From Sphaerisporangium sp040683095 (GTDB lineage Bacteria > Actinomycetota > Actinomycetes > Streptosporangiales > Streptosporangiaceae), in the NCBI RefSeq assembly GCF_040683095.1, contig NZ_JBFBCI010000046.1, positions 1 to 64,000 of the forward strand: 64,000 nucleotides of DNA, read 5' to 3'. A model generated the notes under the pieces. That model made no database searches and was not told where the DNA came from. It saw nothing but the letters and a program-made list of their open reading frames with translations. Shown here piece by piece: positions 1 to 8,265 of the stretch. Position numbers and translations under genes: made by a program. How positions within the stretch are numbered: the first letter of the stretch is position 1; each line of letters opens with the position of its first letter.

Positions 1-1
1 A

Positions 2-76
2 GGGACTGTGGTGTCAGGACGTGGAGACCTCGGGGCTGCCCGGTCTGTGAAGCGTCAACCCCCGCGCGCCGCTTGA
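2..76 (+). CDS. TnpB-like transposon protein, C-terminal end only (partial)
   Basis: Only the last 24 codons lie in the window; the frame runs in from the left edge and stops at TGA (74-76). The tail reads GTVVSGRGDLGAARSVKRQ and then PPRAA. The SVKRQPP-type ending is common at the C-terminus of actinobacterial TnpB proteins of the IS200/IS605 (IS1341-like) group, which are RNA-guided nucleases. The catalytic RuvC residues would be upstream and cannot be seen. Support comes from the IS605-type right-end hairpin that follows 20 nt later. A chance frame remains possible because so little is visible. Confidence 0.45.
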   Translation, partial: GTVVSGRGDLGAARSVKRQPPRAA

Positions 77-87
77 CCGCGACGCGA

Positions 88-131
88 CGGGAGAACCTCC
101 GGCCTTCACTTCAGGCCGGGGAGGAGTTCAA
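88..131 (+). mobile_element. IS200/IS605-type right end with omega-RNA 3' hairpin
   Basis: The perfect stem CCGGCCT/AGGCCGG (99-105 and 113-119) is followed by GGGAGGAGTTCAA, ending at 131. This layout, a subterminal hairpin then GGAGGAGTTCAA, is the usual right end of actinobacterial IS200/IS605 elements. In TnpB elements it also forms the 3' scaffold of the guide (omega) RNA. The base after TTCAA would be the first of flanking target DNA, and at that point an Uma2 reading frame begins without interruption. Confidence 0.5.
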
Positions 132-314
132 GCCCGTGGCGGTGTGCCGGTGATGCTGGTGATCGACCCGGAGGACGCACCGCCCTCGGTCACCGTCCTC
201 AGCGACCCGGAAGACGGTTTCTACCAAACCATCACCCGCGTGACGATGGGCAAGCCCCTGCGCCTCCCCGCCCCCGTCGACTTCGACCTCGACACGGGCA
301 TCTTCCTGAGCTGA
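132..314 (+). pseudogene. Uma2-family putative endonuclease, 3' remnant
   Basis: From 132 the frame reads ARGGVPVMLVIDPEDAPPS and later VTVLSDPEDGFYQ, GKPLRLPAPVDFDLDT, then stops at TGA (312-314). This is the usual last third of an actinobacterial Uma2 protein (a PD-(D/E)XK-fold family of unknown role, often in many copies): the strand before a VIDP motif, then a LP-P-hydrophobic-LDT ending. The N-terminal two thirds, including the catalytic Asp/Glu/Lys positions, are absent. The break falls exactly at the end of the IS605-like element, so insertion of that element probably split the gene. Confidence 0.5.
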
Positions 315-347
315 GTGCATCCACGGGACGAAATGGGGCGGTCAGCG

Positions 348-430
348 GGTCAGTTGCGCCATGGCCTTGTGGATGCGTTTGCCGGAGATGGGTACGGAGT
401 GCCGAGGGTCTGGGCGAGGTAGCTGGCTCT
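348..430 (-). pseudogene. Decayed copy of the 3' end of hrpA
   Basis: On the minus strand this stretch repeats the last codons of the intact hrpA gene (18602 onward). Shared blocks include CCATGGCCTTG, GGATGCGTTTG, CGGAGATGGG and TGCCGAGGGT, interrupted by substitutions and by a one-base deletion in the GATGGG(G)TACGG block. By eye about 85% of the bases match over roughly 80 bp; similarity is lost after GTAGCTG. It carries no usable frame. It is in the same orientation as hrpA, so the two copies form a direct repeat about 18.2 kb apart. Confidence 0.7.
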
Positions 431-617
431 CAGTGCTCCGCAAGGGGGTCAGCCTGGTCTTCCGCAACCTGGCCCGCCGCAACCAGTCGCTGCGGCACCC
501 GCCAGCTCAGGAATATGACGAGATAACGGGACATGACGCGGTGAACGCGAACGCGTCCGGCGGACCCCGCACGCGTGGTGCGGCCGATTATGCTATTCGG
601 CCGACACTGGAGGTCAG

Positions 618-2354
618 ATGGGCGAAAGCAGCGCTCCACGCGTTTTCATTTCCTACGCACCCGATTCCACGGAGCACGAGGAATCGGTGCGCAATCTCTG
701 GATCTTCCTGCGCTGCCATGGTATCGACGCCCGCATCGACCTCCCCGGCGCCGAGGGCAGGCAGGACTGGCCCACGTGGACGCGGGACCGCCTCCGCGAC
801 GCGGATTTCGTCATCGTCGTCGCCTCGGACGCCTATAAGCGACGCGCCGAAGACACCGCGGAAACCGGCGATGGCGACGACGTGCGATCGGCGGCCCACC
901 ACATCCGCGACGCGTTCCATCGGAATGACCCGAGCGCACCGCTCAAGTACGTGCCGGTTCTGTTACCTGGGCATTCGGCGGGCGAAATCCCGGAGTTCCT
1001 CGCCGCCGCGTCCGCCCCTTACGAGGTCACCGATTTCACCGTCCGCGGCACCGAAAAGCTCATGCGGACCCTGATGGCCCCTCCCCCGCGAAGCGCGCCC
1101 TCGATGAGCGAACCACTCGCCTCCCCCGCGCCTCCGGCGGCGTCACGACCGGGGGCACGTTCGCCGCTCAGCCACGAGCTGGTCCTCGCCGTCGCGGTGC
1201 AGGACGGGCGGGTCTCCTGCGAGGCGACGCTGGCGGGTGCCGTCCTCGGGCGGCACGGCGCGAGCCTCCTCCCCGTCGGCTCCGGCACCCTCGCCCGCGC
1301 GATGGACGCCCCGCCGCGCGTGGCCGAGGAGCGTCTGATCGAGGCGGGACGTGCGCTGTGCGCCGCCCTGCTCACCGAGGACACCACCCGCCACATCGCC
1401 AGGCTGCTGCACGACTCACGCTTCGGCACTGTGGTGGACGTCGTGATCGACGTGGAGGGCGCGGACGGCGCGGCGTCCGCGCTGCCGTACGAGCTGCTGC
1501 GCCTCCCCGACGGCCGCCTGCTCGCCACCGTCCCCGGAGTCCACGTCCGGCGCCGCATCGCCACCACCGCGAACCGGACGCCGACGGCCTCGCCTGGCCC
1601 GCTGAAGATCCTCGTGGCCGTGGCCCCACCCACCGGGAACGGCTCGCCGGCCAGGGAGCCCGGGACACGGGGCGTCCCGGACGCGACCACCGGCCCATGG
1701 GCCGCCCTGGACCCGGGAACGGACCGGCGTGCCACCCTGGACGCGGTCGCCGACCTGCGGGCCATGGGCGCGGCCGAGGTCCGCGTCCTGGAGGACACCG
1801 ACCCGCGCGCGATCGCCGAGGCACTACGCACCGACCGATACCACGTCCTACACCTGTCCGCGCCCAGCACATCGCCTGAGGAGCAGCTGCCCGCCGAACA
1901 CCTGACGGCGGCGCCGGCCGACGCCGAGGCGGGCGACGTGATCCGGCCGCTGCAGGACGGGCTGATCGGCCCCGGGGATCTCCCGCCCCTCGTCGTGATC
2001 TCCGGATGCGCGGCGGCCGTGCCCCCCGGGCCGGGCGGCGACGCGCCCGCCGTGACGCTGATCCGGCGCGGCGCCGACCGCGTCCTGGCCATGCAGGCAC
2101 CGGTCACCGCCAGATACGCCACCCTGCTGACCACACGCTTCTACACCGCCCTCGCCACCGGCGCCGCCCTCACCCCGGCTGCGGCCCTGGCCGACGCCCG
2201 CAACCACCTCGAACAGGAACGCATGCACCTGACCCGCGCCGACCCGGACAACCCCCCACCGCCGGAATACGCCATCGCGACCCTACTGTCCACCGGCGAC
2301 GACCTCCCCCTGATCGCCCCCGCGACGCCACCGGTCCCGCTGAGCCGTTCCTAG
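618..2354 (+). CDS. SEFIR-CHAT domain protein, probable defence or signalling effector
   Basis: 578 aa. Residues about 8-150 form a SEFIR (TIR-like) domain starting PRVFISYAPDSTEHEESVRN, used in protein-protein signalling. After a Pro/Ala linker, residues about 250-570 resemble a CHAT (separase-like caspase-fold) peptidase domain: SALPYELLRLPDG, then VLHLSAP (H412) and VVISGCAA (C464). CHAT enzymes normally use a His followed by Gly in the HLSxHG motif; here that position is Pro416, so the catalytic dyad looks incomplete while the Cys is kept. Start ATG 618 has GGAGG 5 nt upstream and a TATGCT -10-like box at 589. A rare TTA codon lies at 963. No TPR or membrane segment is seen. The role is inferred from family. 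Confidence 0.75.
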   Translation: MGESSAPRVFISYAPDSTEHEESVRNLWIFLRCHGIDARIDLPGAEGRQDWPTWTRDRLRDADFVIVVASDAYKRRAEDTAETGDGDDVRSAAHHIRDAFHRNDPSAPLKYVPVLLPGHSAGEIPEFLAAASAPYEVTDFTVRGTEKLMRTLMAPPPRSAPSMSEPLASPAPPAASRPGARSPLSHELVLAVAVQDGRVSCEATLAGAVLGRHGASLLPVGSGTLARAMDAPPRVAEERLIEAGRALCAALLTEDTTRHIARLLHDSRFGTVVDVVIDVEGADGAASALPYELLRLPDGRLLATVPGVHVRRRIATTANRTPTASPGPLKILVAVAPPTGNGSPAREPGTRGVPDATTGPWAALDPGTDRRATLDAVADLRAMGAAEVRVLEDTDPRAIAEALRTDRYHVLHLSAPSTSPEEQLPAEHLTAAPADAEAGDVIRPLQDGLIGPGDLPPLVVISGCAAAVPPGPGGDAPAVTLIRRGADRVLAMQAPVTARYATLLTTRFYTALATGAALTPAAALADARNHLEQERMHLTRADPDNPPPPEYAIATLLSTGDDLPLIAPATPPVPLSRS

Positions 2355-2513
2355 ATGCGAGCTGGCGTCAGTCTTCCGTACCGCCTTGATCTAAGCGTGC
2401 GTCATTCGTGGGGGATGTCACCCGCGGCTCATCATGTATGGGCGGCGCCGACGCCGGGGGCCGGGCGAGGGTGGACAAGCAGTGCGCCGGTGCGTGCGAG
2501 GCTGTTCCAGGAG

Positions 2514-3743
2514 CTACGCGGTCGCTCGCAGGGCATCCTCGACGGCCTGGCCGCTTCGGGGGCGGGCAGCTCGGAGAGTCTGGGCGACCTTGCCGAGATC
2601 GCGCCGCGCGAAACGGTTGACCGCCACGGCGTCGGGAGCGACCGTGAGAGCGATCGACTCGGCCGCGTCGACGTCTCCGGCGGCGGCGTGCGCCCGGGCA
2701 AGGCAGGAGCCAAACCAGGCCCGATCGCGTCGGTAGGACGCCGGTAGGCTCGACAGGCCGCGATCGAGGAACGCGATGGCTCGAGCGGCGTCGCCAAGCG
2801 CTAGCTCGGCCATGCCTCGCTGCATGTCGAACCACCCGTCGTCATAGAAGTACATCCATGGCGGCTCGTCCTCGGGATGCTCTGCGGCGGCCCGGATCAG
2901 CTCCTCGGCCTCGTGGAGAAGACGGCGGGCCGGTTGAGCGTCCCCCATCTCTGCGTGGCCGCGTGCCGCCATCTGAGCGGCCATCCCCTGTACGCCGACG
3001 GTCGTCCGCCCATCGTGCCAGCGCGAAGCCTCCGCTAGGCGTACACAGCGCGGTGCATCGCCGAGGCTCCATGCCAGGTGAGCTCGCATGTTGAGCGTGG
3101 TCGACGCCAGCGAGGCGTCACCGGCTTCCAGCGCCCATCCGTGAGAGCGGTCGTACCAGGCGAGCGCGGCGGCGGCGTCGCCGGAGTCCTGACACATCCA
3201 GGCGATGAACTGGGCATACTCGCCCAGCATGGCGACCGTCCGGTCAGCGAGCGGCCCTGAAGCGCCGCGCGCCAGGGTGGCGACGATGTCGAGCTGGGCA
3301 CGTACGACCGGCAGCAGCGGGCGCCCTCCCACGGTGTCCTCGACGCGGCGATGCTCTGCCAGGCAGCGTTCCAGCCACTCGACGGTGACCGCGTCCACCC
3401 GCCGCGGCTGGTCGACGGCTTCGGTGATCCGCTCGTACAGCTCCGGATCGGGAGCGACCGACGCGGGGGCCGCCGTAGGGATCGGCGTCCGGGAGGCGCT
3501 GAACAGCTCCCCGGCGTCGACACCGAAGGCCCGGGCGTAGAGCCGGGCGTACAGCTCGCCAGGATGATGCCGGCCGGCCTCCCATGAGCGGATCATGCGG
3601 CGGAGGCTGTCGGCGGTGGGCAGCCGTGCGCGGGTGTGCTCGTCGGCTGCCTCGCGTAGCTGCACGGCCAGGTCCTTCAGGCTCCACAGCCTGTGTTGCC
3701 GCTCGGCACGTAGCCGTACGGCCCATGGCGGGGCATTGGTCAT
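2514..3743 (-). CDS. XRE-type helix-turn-helix regulator with TPR-like repeats
   Basis: 409 aa from ATG 3743, which has AAGAGG about 10 nt upstream; an upstream in-frame extension to 3854 has no ribosome site and was not used. Residues 1-80 hold a helix-turn-helix (VRLRAERQHRLWSLKDLAVQ, then LRRMIRSWEAGRHHP). The rest is alpha-helical with Ala-rich TPR-like repeats (for example AALAWYDRSHGWALEAGDAS), as in the large actinobacterial XRE/TPR regulators. It is divergent from the radical SAM/methyltransferase pair, and such regulators often control adjacent secondary-metabolite operons. Target and ligand are unknown. Confidence 0.75.
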   Translation of the reverse strand: MTNAPPWAVRLRAERQHRLWSLKDLAVQLREAADEHTRARLPTADSLRRMIRSWEAGRHHPGELYARLYARAFGVDAGELFSASRTPIPTAAPASVAPDPELYERITEAVDQPRRVDAVTVEWLERCLAEHRRVEDTVGGRPLLPVVRAQLDIVATLARGASGPLADRTVAMLGEYAQFIAWMCQDSGDAAAALAWYDRSHGWALEAGDASLASTTLNMRAHLAWSLGDAPRCVRLAEASRWHDGRTTVGVQGMAAQMAARGHAEMGDAQPARRLLHEAEELIRAAAEHPEDEPPWMYFYDDGWFDMQRGMAELALGDAARAIAFLDRGLSSLPASYRRDRAWFGSCLARAHAAAGDVDAAESIALTVAPDAVAVNRFARRDLGKVAQTLRAARPRSGQAVEDALRATA

Positions 3744-3918
3744 CGGGCATGCACCTCTTGGGAATACGGGATATCCGCGTGTCTCCCCCAGTCTCCCCTC
3801 CCAGGGACCGCGCGCACTCGGTTGTGACGGATCGGCCACAAGAAAGGCGCCCAACGCCGGAGTGCTGGCACCAGACGTAAGCGGGAGGAGCAGTGTGATC
3901 CGGATACCCTAACCTCGA

Positions 3919-4047
3919 CGCGACGACGACCAGCCGCGGGACCTGTGGACGTGGTCCGCTGACGACCTGAACGGGCGCACCGTGCGCGGCGCGACCAACG
4001 CGCGCCGGGCGCTGCCGACCGCGCTCTACCGCCTTCCTGCGCCGTGA
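3919..4047 (+). pseudogene. Possible 3' remnant of an unidentified gene
   Basis: An open frame with no start reads LWTWSADDLNGRTVRGATNA and RRALPTALYRLPAP before TGA (4045-4047). It has protein-like composition, but I do not recognise the family. It lies in the otherwise empty divergent region before the radical SAM gene and may be the end of a gene cut away during rearrangement. Confidence 0.2.
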
Positions 4048-4175
4048 CAGCCGCTCTCCGCCACTCGACCTGTGAGGTCCTGGAGCTACCTCGAATCCCA
4101 CAGGCCTCCGATCTCCTGGCCTTCGCGGATCTTGTCCAGTTCAGGCCAGGGCTCTGCGGCGCCGGGCTGCACTGA
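4044..4175 (+). CDS. Possible 43-aa small ORF upstream of the radical SAM gene
   Basis: GTG at 4044 overlaps the stop of the remnant before it (GTGA), and the frame ends at TGA 4173-4175, 35 nt before the radical SAM start. The peptide has two Cys (near residues 10 and 38) and ends GLCGAGLH. RiPP precursor genes are often this short and sit beside the radical SAM gene, which is the only reason to list it. No ribosome site is clear, and chance is a real alternative. Confidence 0.2.
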   Translation: MTAALRHSTCEVLELPRIPQASDLLAFADLVQFRPGLCGAGLH

Positions 4176-4210
4176 ACGACGATGCAGGGGTTGACCGAAA
4201 GGACGTCACG

Positions 4211-5146
4211 GTGACGATGCTCACGAACACGACCCACAGCTCGGCGCTGTCCGGCTGGCGCCTGGAATTCGAGCTGACAGGGAGCTGCCAGCTCGAATGC
4301 GTGCATTGCTACGCCGAATCGGGCCCGAACGGTGACCATGGCACCATGACGGCCCAGGACTGGAAGACGGCCATCTCTGAGGCTGCGTTGCTGGGGGTAT
4401 CGCACGTTCAGTTCATCGGGGGCGAGCCGACGATGCATCCGCAGTTCGGGGAGCTTCTTCGGCACGCGATCGATTGCGGCCTGCCGGTGGAGGTGTTCAG
4501 TAACCTGGTGCACGTGCGGGCCGACTGGTGGGACATGCTCGTCTCCCCGGGGGTGTCGCTGGCGACGAGCTACTACTCTGATCGGGCATCCGAGCACGCG
4601 GCTGTGACCGGCCGCGAGGGGAGTCATGCCCGTACGCGGGCGAACATCGCCCAGGCGGTGAGGCGCGGGATCCCGGTCCGGGCCGGGATCATCGATGTTC
4701 TCGACGGGCAGCGTGTTGAACAGGCTCAGGCGGAACTGTTGGCGCTGGGAGTGTCCAGCATCGGCATCGATCGGCTTCGGGGGGTCGGGCGTGGCGCGAG
4801 AACACGTCCTGATGTGTCGCAGCTGTGCGGGGGCTGTGGACGCGGGCAAGCGGCAGTTTCTCCCACAGGCGATGTGTGGCCGTGCGTCCTATCGCGGTGG
4901 ATGCGGGCGGGAAACGTCAAGGAACGACCGCTAGCCGAGATCCTGACCGGACAGGCATGGAAGGATCTCGTTGACTCGATCCCGGCTCCCCGGGGTGGGC
5001 CTCAATGCAATCCAGACAAAGAGGATTGCCGCCCCAAGAAGGACGGAAACGACTGTCATCCATCCGAGAAGCCCGCATGTAATCCCCGGTTCTGTGGCCC
5101 AGAACTCAGCCCCAAGAATCCGCCGAAGGATCCGAAGAAGAAATGA
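4211..5146 (+). CDS. Radical SAM protein with a Cys-rich C-terminal tail, RiPP-maturase-like
   Basis: 311 aa. The radical SAM cluster motif is CxxxCxxC at C26, C30 and C33 (CQLECVHC), followed by the GGEPTMHP glycine motif. A second Cys group (LCGGCGRG... and WPCVLSRW) resembles a shortened SPASM/twitch region for an auxiliary Fe-S cluster. The last 45 residues are unusual: Cys at 266, 273, 282, 290 and 295, with repeated CNP/CHP motifs, then a Lys/Pro-rich end. GTG 4211 has GAAAGGA 7 nt upstream. It overlaps the methyltransferase start by four bases (ATGA), implying coupled translation. Peptide modification is inferred; no clear precursor gene is present. Confidence 0.75.
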   Translation: MTMLTNTTHSSALSGWRLEFELTGSCQLECVHCYAESGPNGDHGTMTAQDWKTAISEAALLGVSHVQFIGGEPTMHPQFGELLRHAIDCGLPVEVFSNLVHVRADWWDMLVSPGVSLATSYYSDRASEHAAVTGREGSHARTRANIAQAVRRGIPVRAGIIDVLDGQRVEQAQAELLALGVSSIGIDRLRGVGRGARTRPDVSQLCGGCGRGQAAVSPTGDVWPCVLSRWMRAGNVKERPLAEILTGQAWKDLVDSIPAPRGGPQCNPDKEDCRPKKDGNDCHPSEKPACNPRFCGPELSPKNPPKDPKKK

Positions 5147-6276
5147 ACTGGGAACACCACGCCGCGCGGCTCGCCGATGAGGTGACTCGTCCGACCTCCT
5201 CTTGGCGTGAGCCGGTTCTGACCACTCCGCGCCATTTGCTGGTGCCCCGATGGTGGAGCCGTTCCCATTCGGGGTGGACGCTGAACGACGGGCCGTCCGA
5301 CACGCGGCAGTGGCTGAGCGCCGCGTACAGTGACACTTCTCTGGTCACGAGGGTCGGGCCGCTTCACGCGGATCAAGCACAGCTTGAGGATCACCCTTCC
5401 GGGAAGCCCACATCGTCGTCGACTCTGCCTGGCTTGGTCGCGCAGATGTTCCGGCACGCGGACATCTGCGACGGCGTCGCCGTCCTGGACGTCGGTACCG
5501 GTTCGGGGTACGGCTGCGCCCTGCTCGCGCAGCGGCTGGGTGACAGCCTTGTCACCAGCATCGATGTCGACCCGTACCTGGCGGAGATCGCGGCCGAACG
5601 CCTCGACGGAATAGGGTTGCGGCCAGAGATCGTCACCTGTGACGCGACAGGGCCGCTGCCTGGGGAGTACGACCGGATAGTGGCGACGGTGTCCGTGCGG
5701 CCGATTCCGGAAAGCTGGCTGACCGCATTAAGGCCGGGCGGACGCCTGGTGACCACCATTGCCGATACCACGATCATCGTCGTGGCCGACAAGACCGAGG
5801 ACGGGGGCGCGGCCGGTCGAGTCCAGTGGGATCGTGCCGGGTTCATGACCACCCGCGTCGGCCCTGACTACCCGTCCAGCTCGTGGGAGGCCTTCGACGT
5901 CATCAGCGGCCAAGAGGGAGAAGAGGTCGGTAAAGGACGCTATCCGGTGACGAACGTGGTGGAGGCGTGGGAGTTGCAATCCATGCTGGAAGTCACCGTT
6001 CCCGGCATCAAACACTACTACGAGGAAGAGGGAGACGGGCGGCGGACGGCGTGGATGGTGCACCCTGACGGGTCCTGGGCCAGGGCCGAAGCGTTCAACA
6101 ATGATCCACCGACCGTCCATCAGAGCGGACCCCGCCGACTCTGGAACGCCCTGGACGAGATACGTCACCGATGGCTGGTCGACGGCAGCCTTCCGCTTCT
6201 CGGCGCTTGGGTCTACATCGACCCCACCGGAGAGATCAACCTGGCACGCGGGGCCTGGCGAGAAAGGCTCGTTTGA
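5143..6276 (+). CDS. PCMT-like SAM methyltransferase of a peptide-maturation type
   Basis: 377 aa. The N-terminus (about 1-60, with a TPRHLLVPR motif) and the Rossmann core VLDVGTGSGYGCALLAQRLG (from residue 114) match protein-L-isoaspartate O-methyltransferase relatives. It resembles the long actinobacterial forms found with ATP-grasp, lanthipeptide or radical SAM maturases, which carry an extra C-terminal domain of about 150 residues. SAM motif I is intact. It is translationally coupled to the radical SAM gene, so it probably methylates the same product. A TTA codon at 5728 could make expression depend on the bldA tRNA. Confidence 0.7.
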   Translation: MNWEHHAARLADEVTRPTSSWREPVLTTPRHLLVPRWWSRSHSGWTLNDGPSDTRQWLSAAYSDTSLVTRVGPLHADQAQLEDHPSGKPTSSSTLPGLVAQMFRHADICDGVAVLDVGTGSGYGCALLAQRLGDSLVTSIDVDPYLAEIAAERLDGIGLRPEIVTCDATGPLPGEYDRIVATVSVRPIPESWLTALRPGGRLVTTIADTTIIVVADKTEDGGAAGRVQWDRAGFMTTRVGPDYPSSSWEAFDVISGQEGEEVGKGRYPVTNVVEAWELQSMLEVTVPGIKHYYEEEGDGRRTAWMVHPDGSWARAEAFNNDPPTVHQSGPRRLWNALDEIRHRWLVDGSLPLLGAWVYIDPTGEINLARGAWRERLV

Positions 6277-6447
6277 GCTGGGTGCCCGCGCCTGTCCCTC
6301 TGGACGAGTCGAACTCCCCTGAGCACACGTTAGCGTCCGCCACCGCCCCACCCTGCTACGCGGGCAGACTCTGCTCCGATGCGCCGGATCACGAAACGTG
6401 CGCCAGATCCAACATTCAGCCGCCGTTGACACCTGAAGCTTCTGGAC

Positions 6448-6681
6448 TCAGCTCGAGGAAATATCCTTTTCACGCTTCCTGCGGTGTCTCAACTCGACTA
6501 ATCCGGCCACCGCGACCCCCAGTCCAGCGAACGAGAGCGACGGCAAAAGCCAATCGGCGGTCGACCTACCGGCGACCCGGAGGTCGAGCATCACGACCAG
6601 AAAAGCTCCACCTCCGAACCATATCGACCTCAACAGGAATCTCACCACCGATATCCTCTTCTCGTCCGGCTTACTTGCCAT
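6448..6681 (-). CDS. Small predicted membrane protein
   Basis: 77 aa from ATG 6681. There are two hydrophobic segments (WFGGGAFLVVMLDLRVAG and LLPSLSFAGLGVAVAGLVEL) and a basic end RHRRKREK. It overlaps the preceding 135-aa ORF by 40 bases, as in a coupled pair. No family is recognised. The position in the toxin/immunity-like stretch downstream of the RHS gene is compatible with an immunity protein, which is only an inference. Confidence 0.35.
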   Translation of the reverse strand: MASKPDEKRISVVRFLLRSIWFGGGAFLVVMLDLRVAGRSTADWLLPSLSFAGLGVAVAGLVELRHRRKREKDISSS

Positions 6682-7049
6682 CGACGCAGCCACGCCTCGG
6701 CGGACATCAGGACACCGGAAACAGCGGCGACAGCCACGCCGATCGCAAACGACCGCCTTCTCAGCATGACGCTTTCCCTGGCCCGCCAAAGGGCAGCGAG
6801 AACAGCGCCACCTCCCACCACTGAAAAGGGACACCATCTCTTCTGCACGTACTCCGTCACCCTTTCCATGGACGGCCCGGCCATACTGGACCTCGGTGGA
6901 TAAATCTTCTCCAGAAGACGATCAGCGGTTTCTTCCCAGTCCGAGCCGCGGCGCCACCCTTCGTAATCCCGTAACGCCTCTGCCTGCACCGTTCGAACAA
7001 TGCCGAGATAATGAAAGTCAATGCAAATATCACGCCAAGACCGAGGCAT
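6642..7049 (-). CDS. Hypothetical membrane protein
   Basis: 135 aa. A soluble, Trp-rich N-terminal half is followed by two hydrophobic stretches (FSVVGGGAVLAALW and FAIGVAVAAVSGVLM). I do not recognise the family. It shares the minus-strand orientation of the RHS locus and overlaps the next small membrane ORF. The start is uncertain because no strong ribosome site is visible. Confidence 0.35.
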   Translation of the reverse strand: MPRSWRDICIDFHYLGIVRTVQAEALRDYEGWRRGSDWEETADRLLEKIYPPRSSMAGPSMERVTEYVQKRWCPFSVVGGGAVLAALWRARESVMLRRRSFAIGVAVAAVSGVLMSAEAWLRRWQVSRTRRGYRW

Positions 7050-7165
7050 AGACTTGCCGTAAGCGCCCAGGGAATCGGACGCTCTCCTACAAGTACGAGT
7101 TGGCCGACAGGAGCACGGTCACCAATACCAGGTGTGATCGACTGCGATCAGGCCGAGCCTTGGAA

Positions 7166-7584
7166 TCAGGATTTGTGCCTACACTGCCACAATCTTTTAC
7201 CGATGGACAGTATCGAGATCAAAGCCACGAACACCCCGATTGCAGCAGCCGCCCGAAAATCCAATAGCAGCCCGGCCGCCAAAATCACAAGGACGTACAC
7301 CACACCAGAGATGGCGATCTCGACAATAAGTCTCCGCCTACCGCTGAACCCCAAGAGGATCTCCCGAGCACGTAAATCCAACCATCTTTGACGCGGCGCT
7401 CCAACTCGGTGAGCTGTGCTCGATCGACCACTTCCCGCGCCTCTAAAGTGCTTCCCCTACACCTTTCCTTCTCGGCGTTCACCCAGCCCTCGATATGGTA
7501 GGCGGTCAGCGTCGCCGTGACGACCACGTGCAGCCAATGGTTCTTCGCAGCCACCCTCGTGACGCTCTCGTCGGGCCGAAACAT
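7166..7584 (-). pseudogene. Frameshifted small membrane protein
   Basis: Two overlapping minus-strand frames look like one protein. The first (from ATG 7584) reads soluble sequence ending ELERRVKDGW. The second continues as DLRAREILLGF and has two membrane segments (IVEIAISGVVYVLVILAAGL and AAAIGVFVALISILSI), ending at 7166. The switch falls near 7375 (GATGGTTGG on the minus strand), where one base gained or lost joins them. Alternatively these are two overlapping genes, the second with a TTG start. The family is unknown. Confidence 0.35.
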
Positions 7585-7818
7585 CGCCGGTCGCCGGGAC
7601 GTGCACGCCCCAGCGACCGGCAACCCGTGCTGATCAAGCTATCGGTGAATTACTCGCGGGCGCGGCAGCTGCCCGCTTCCACCTAGCGTGTACCCTGCGA
7701 AGGTTGAATTTCTTGGCGGGCGTCGCGCGCTGGAGAGGGACTGGAGACCAGCCACCACCCGAGCAGCATCAGTAGAGCGACGACTGCGATCCGTATAGAC
7801 AGGATCCAAGTCTGTCGT

Positions 7819-8265
7819 TTAGCCATTTGTCGTCATTGAGGATGGAGCTCCTGCGCCTTTGACCGTTACCTGGATGCCCAGATAGTAGTCTATGACGCAC
7901 CCCCACGTCGAAATCTTGCACCATCTCCCATTCGCGCAGAAGATGCCCGACTTCTTATCGGAGGCGTACCTGACTTTCGGTTGGGTGTGGACGCCACTGG
8001 GACGCCCATGAGGGCGAAGCCGGCCAGGGTGCCGAAGGAACGATGGGCAGTACCGAGCCAGGAGTAGCACGTGGGTTGGTGGCGTCGGGACGGGCTGAGC
8101 CGTACTCGGTCTGTTCGAAATAGGCCTGGATACCGGTCGCGCCGATGCCGGAGTCGCAGGTGGCTACGACGTCACCGTGCAGGTTCGCCAGTTGCAGACT
8201 GGTGATGCCGCCGTTCGTCTGGATCGCACCTAGGCCACCCAGGCCGGTAACGTTCCTCAAGATCG
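7819..8265 (-). pseudogene. Orphan RHS-core fragment with a divergent tail
   Basis: From about 8260 downward the minus strand encodes NVTGLGGLGAIQ, SLQLANLHGDVVATCDS and YFEQTEYG. These parallel the last core repeats of the large RHS gene (NVTAFTGLEATQ, LTLQLTNLHGDVVATCADS, YSEQNEYG). After a frameshift the core goes on as YSWLGTAHRSFGTLAGFALM, the usual pre-tip segment. It then breaks off into an unrelated Cys- and aromatic-rich tail ending at TAA 7819. No start codon or signal peptide is present. It looks like a displaced toxin-tip cassette, now damaged. Confidence 0.6.

Noticed and set aside
348..430. The small hrpA-like stretch considered as part of a coding gene (237-aa plus-strand ORF at 361).
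   Set aside because: The ORF runs across the hrpA relic and then reads a shifted frame of the SEFIR-CHAT gene; it has no ribosome site or domain.
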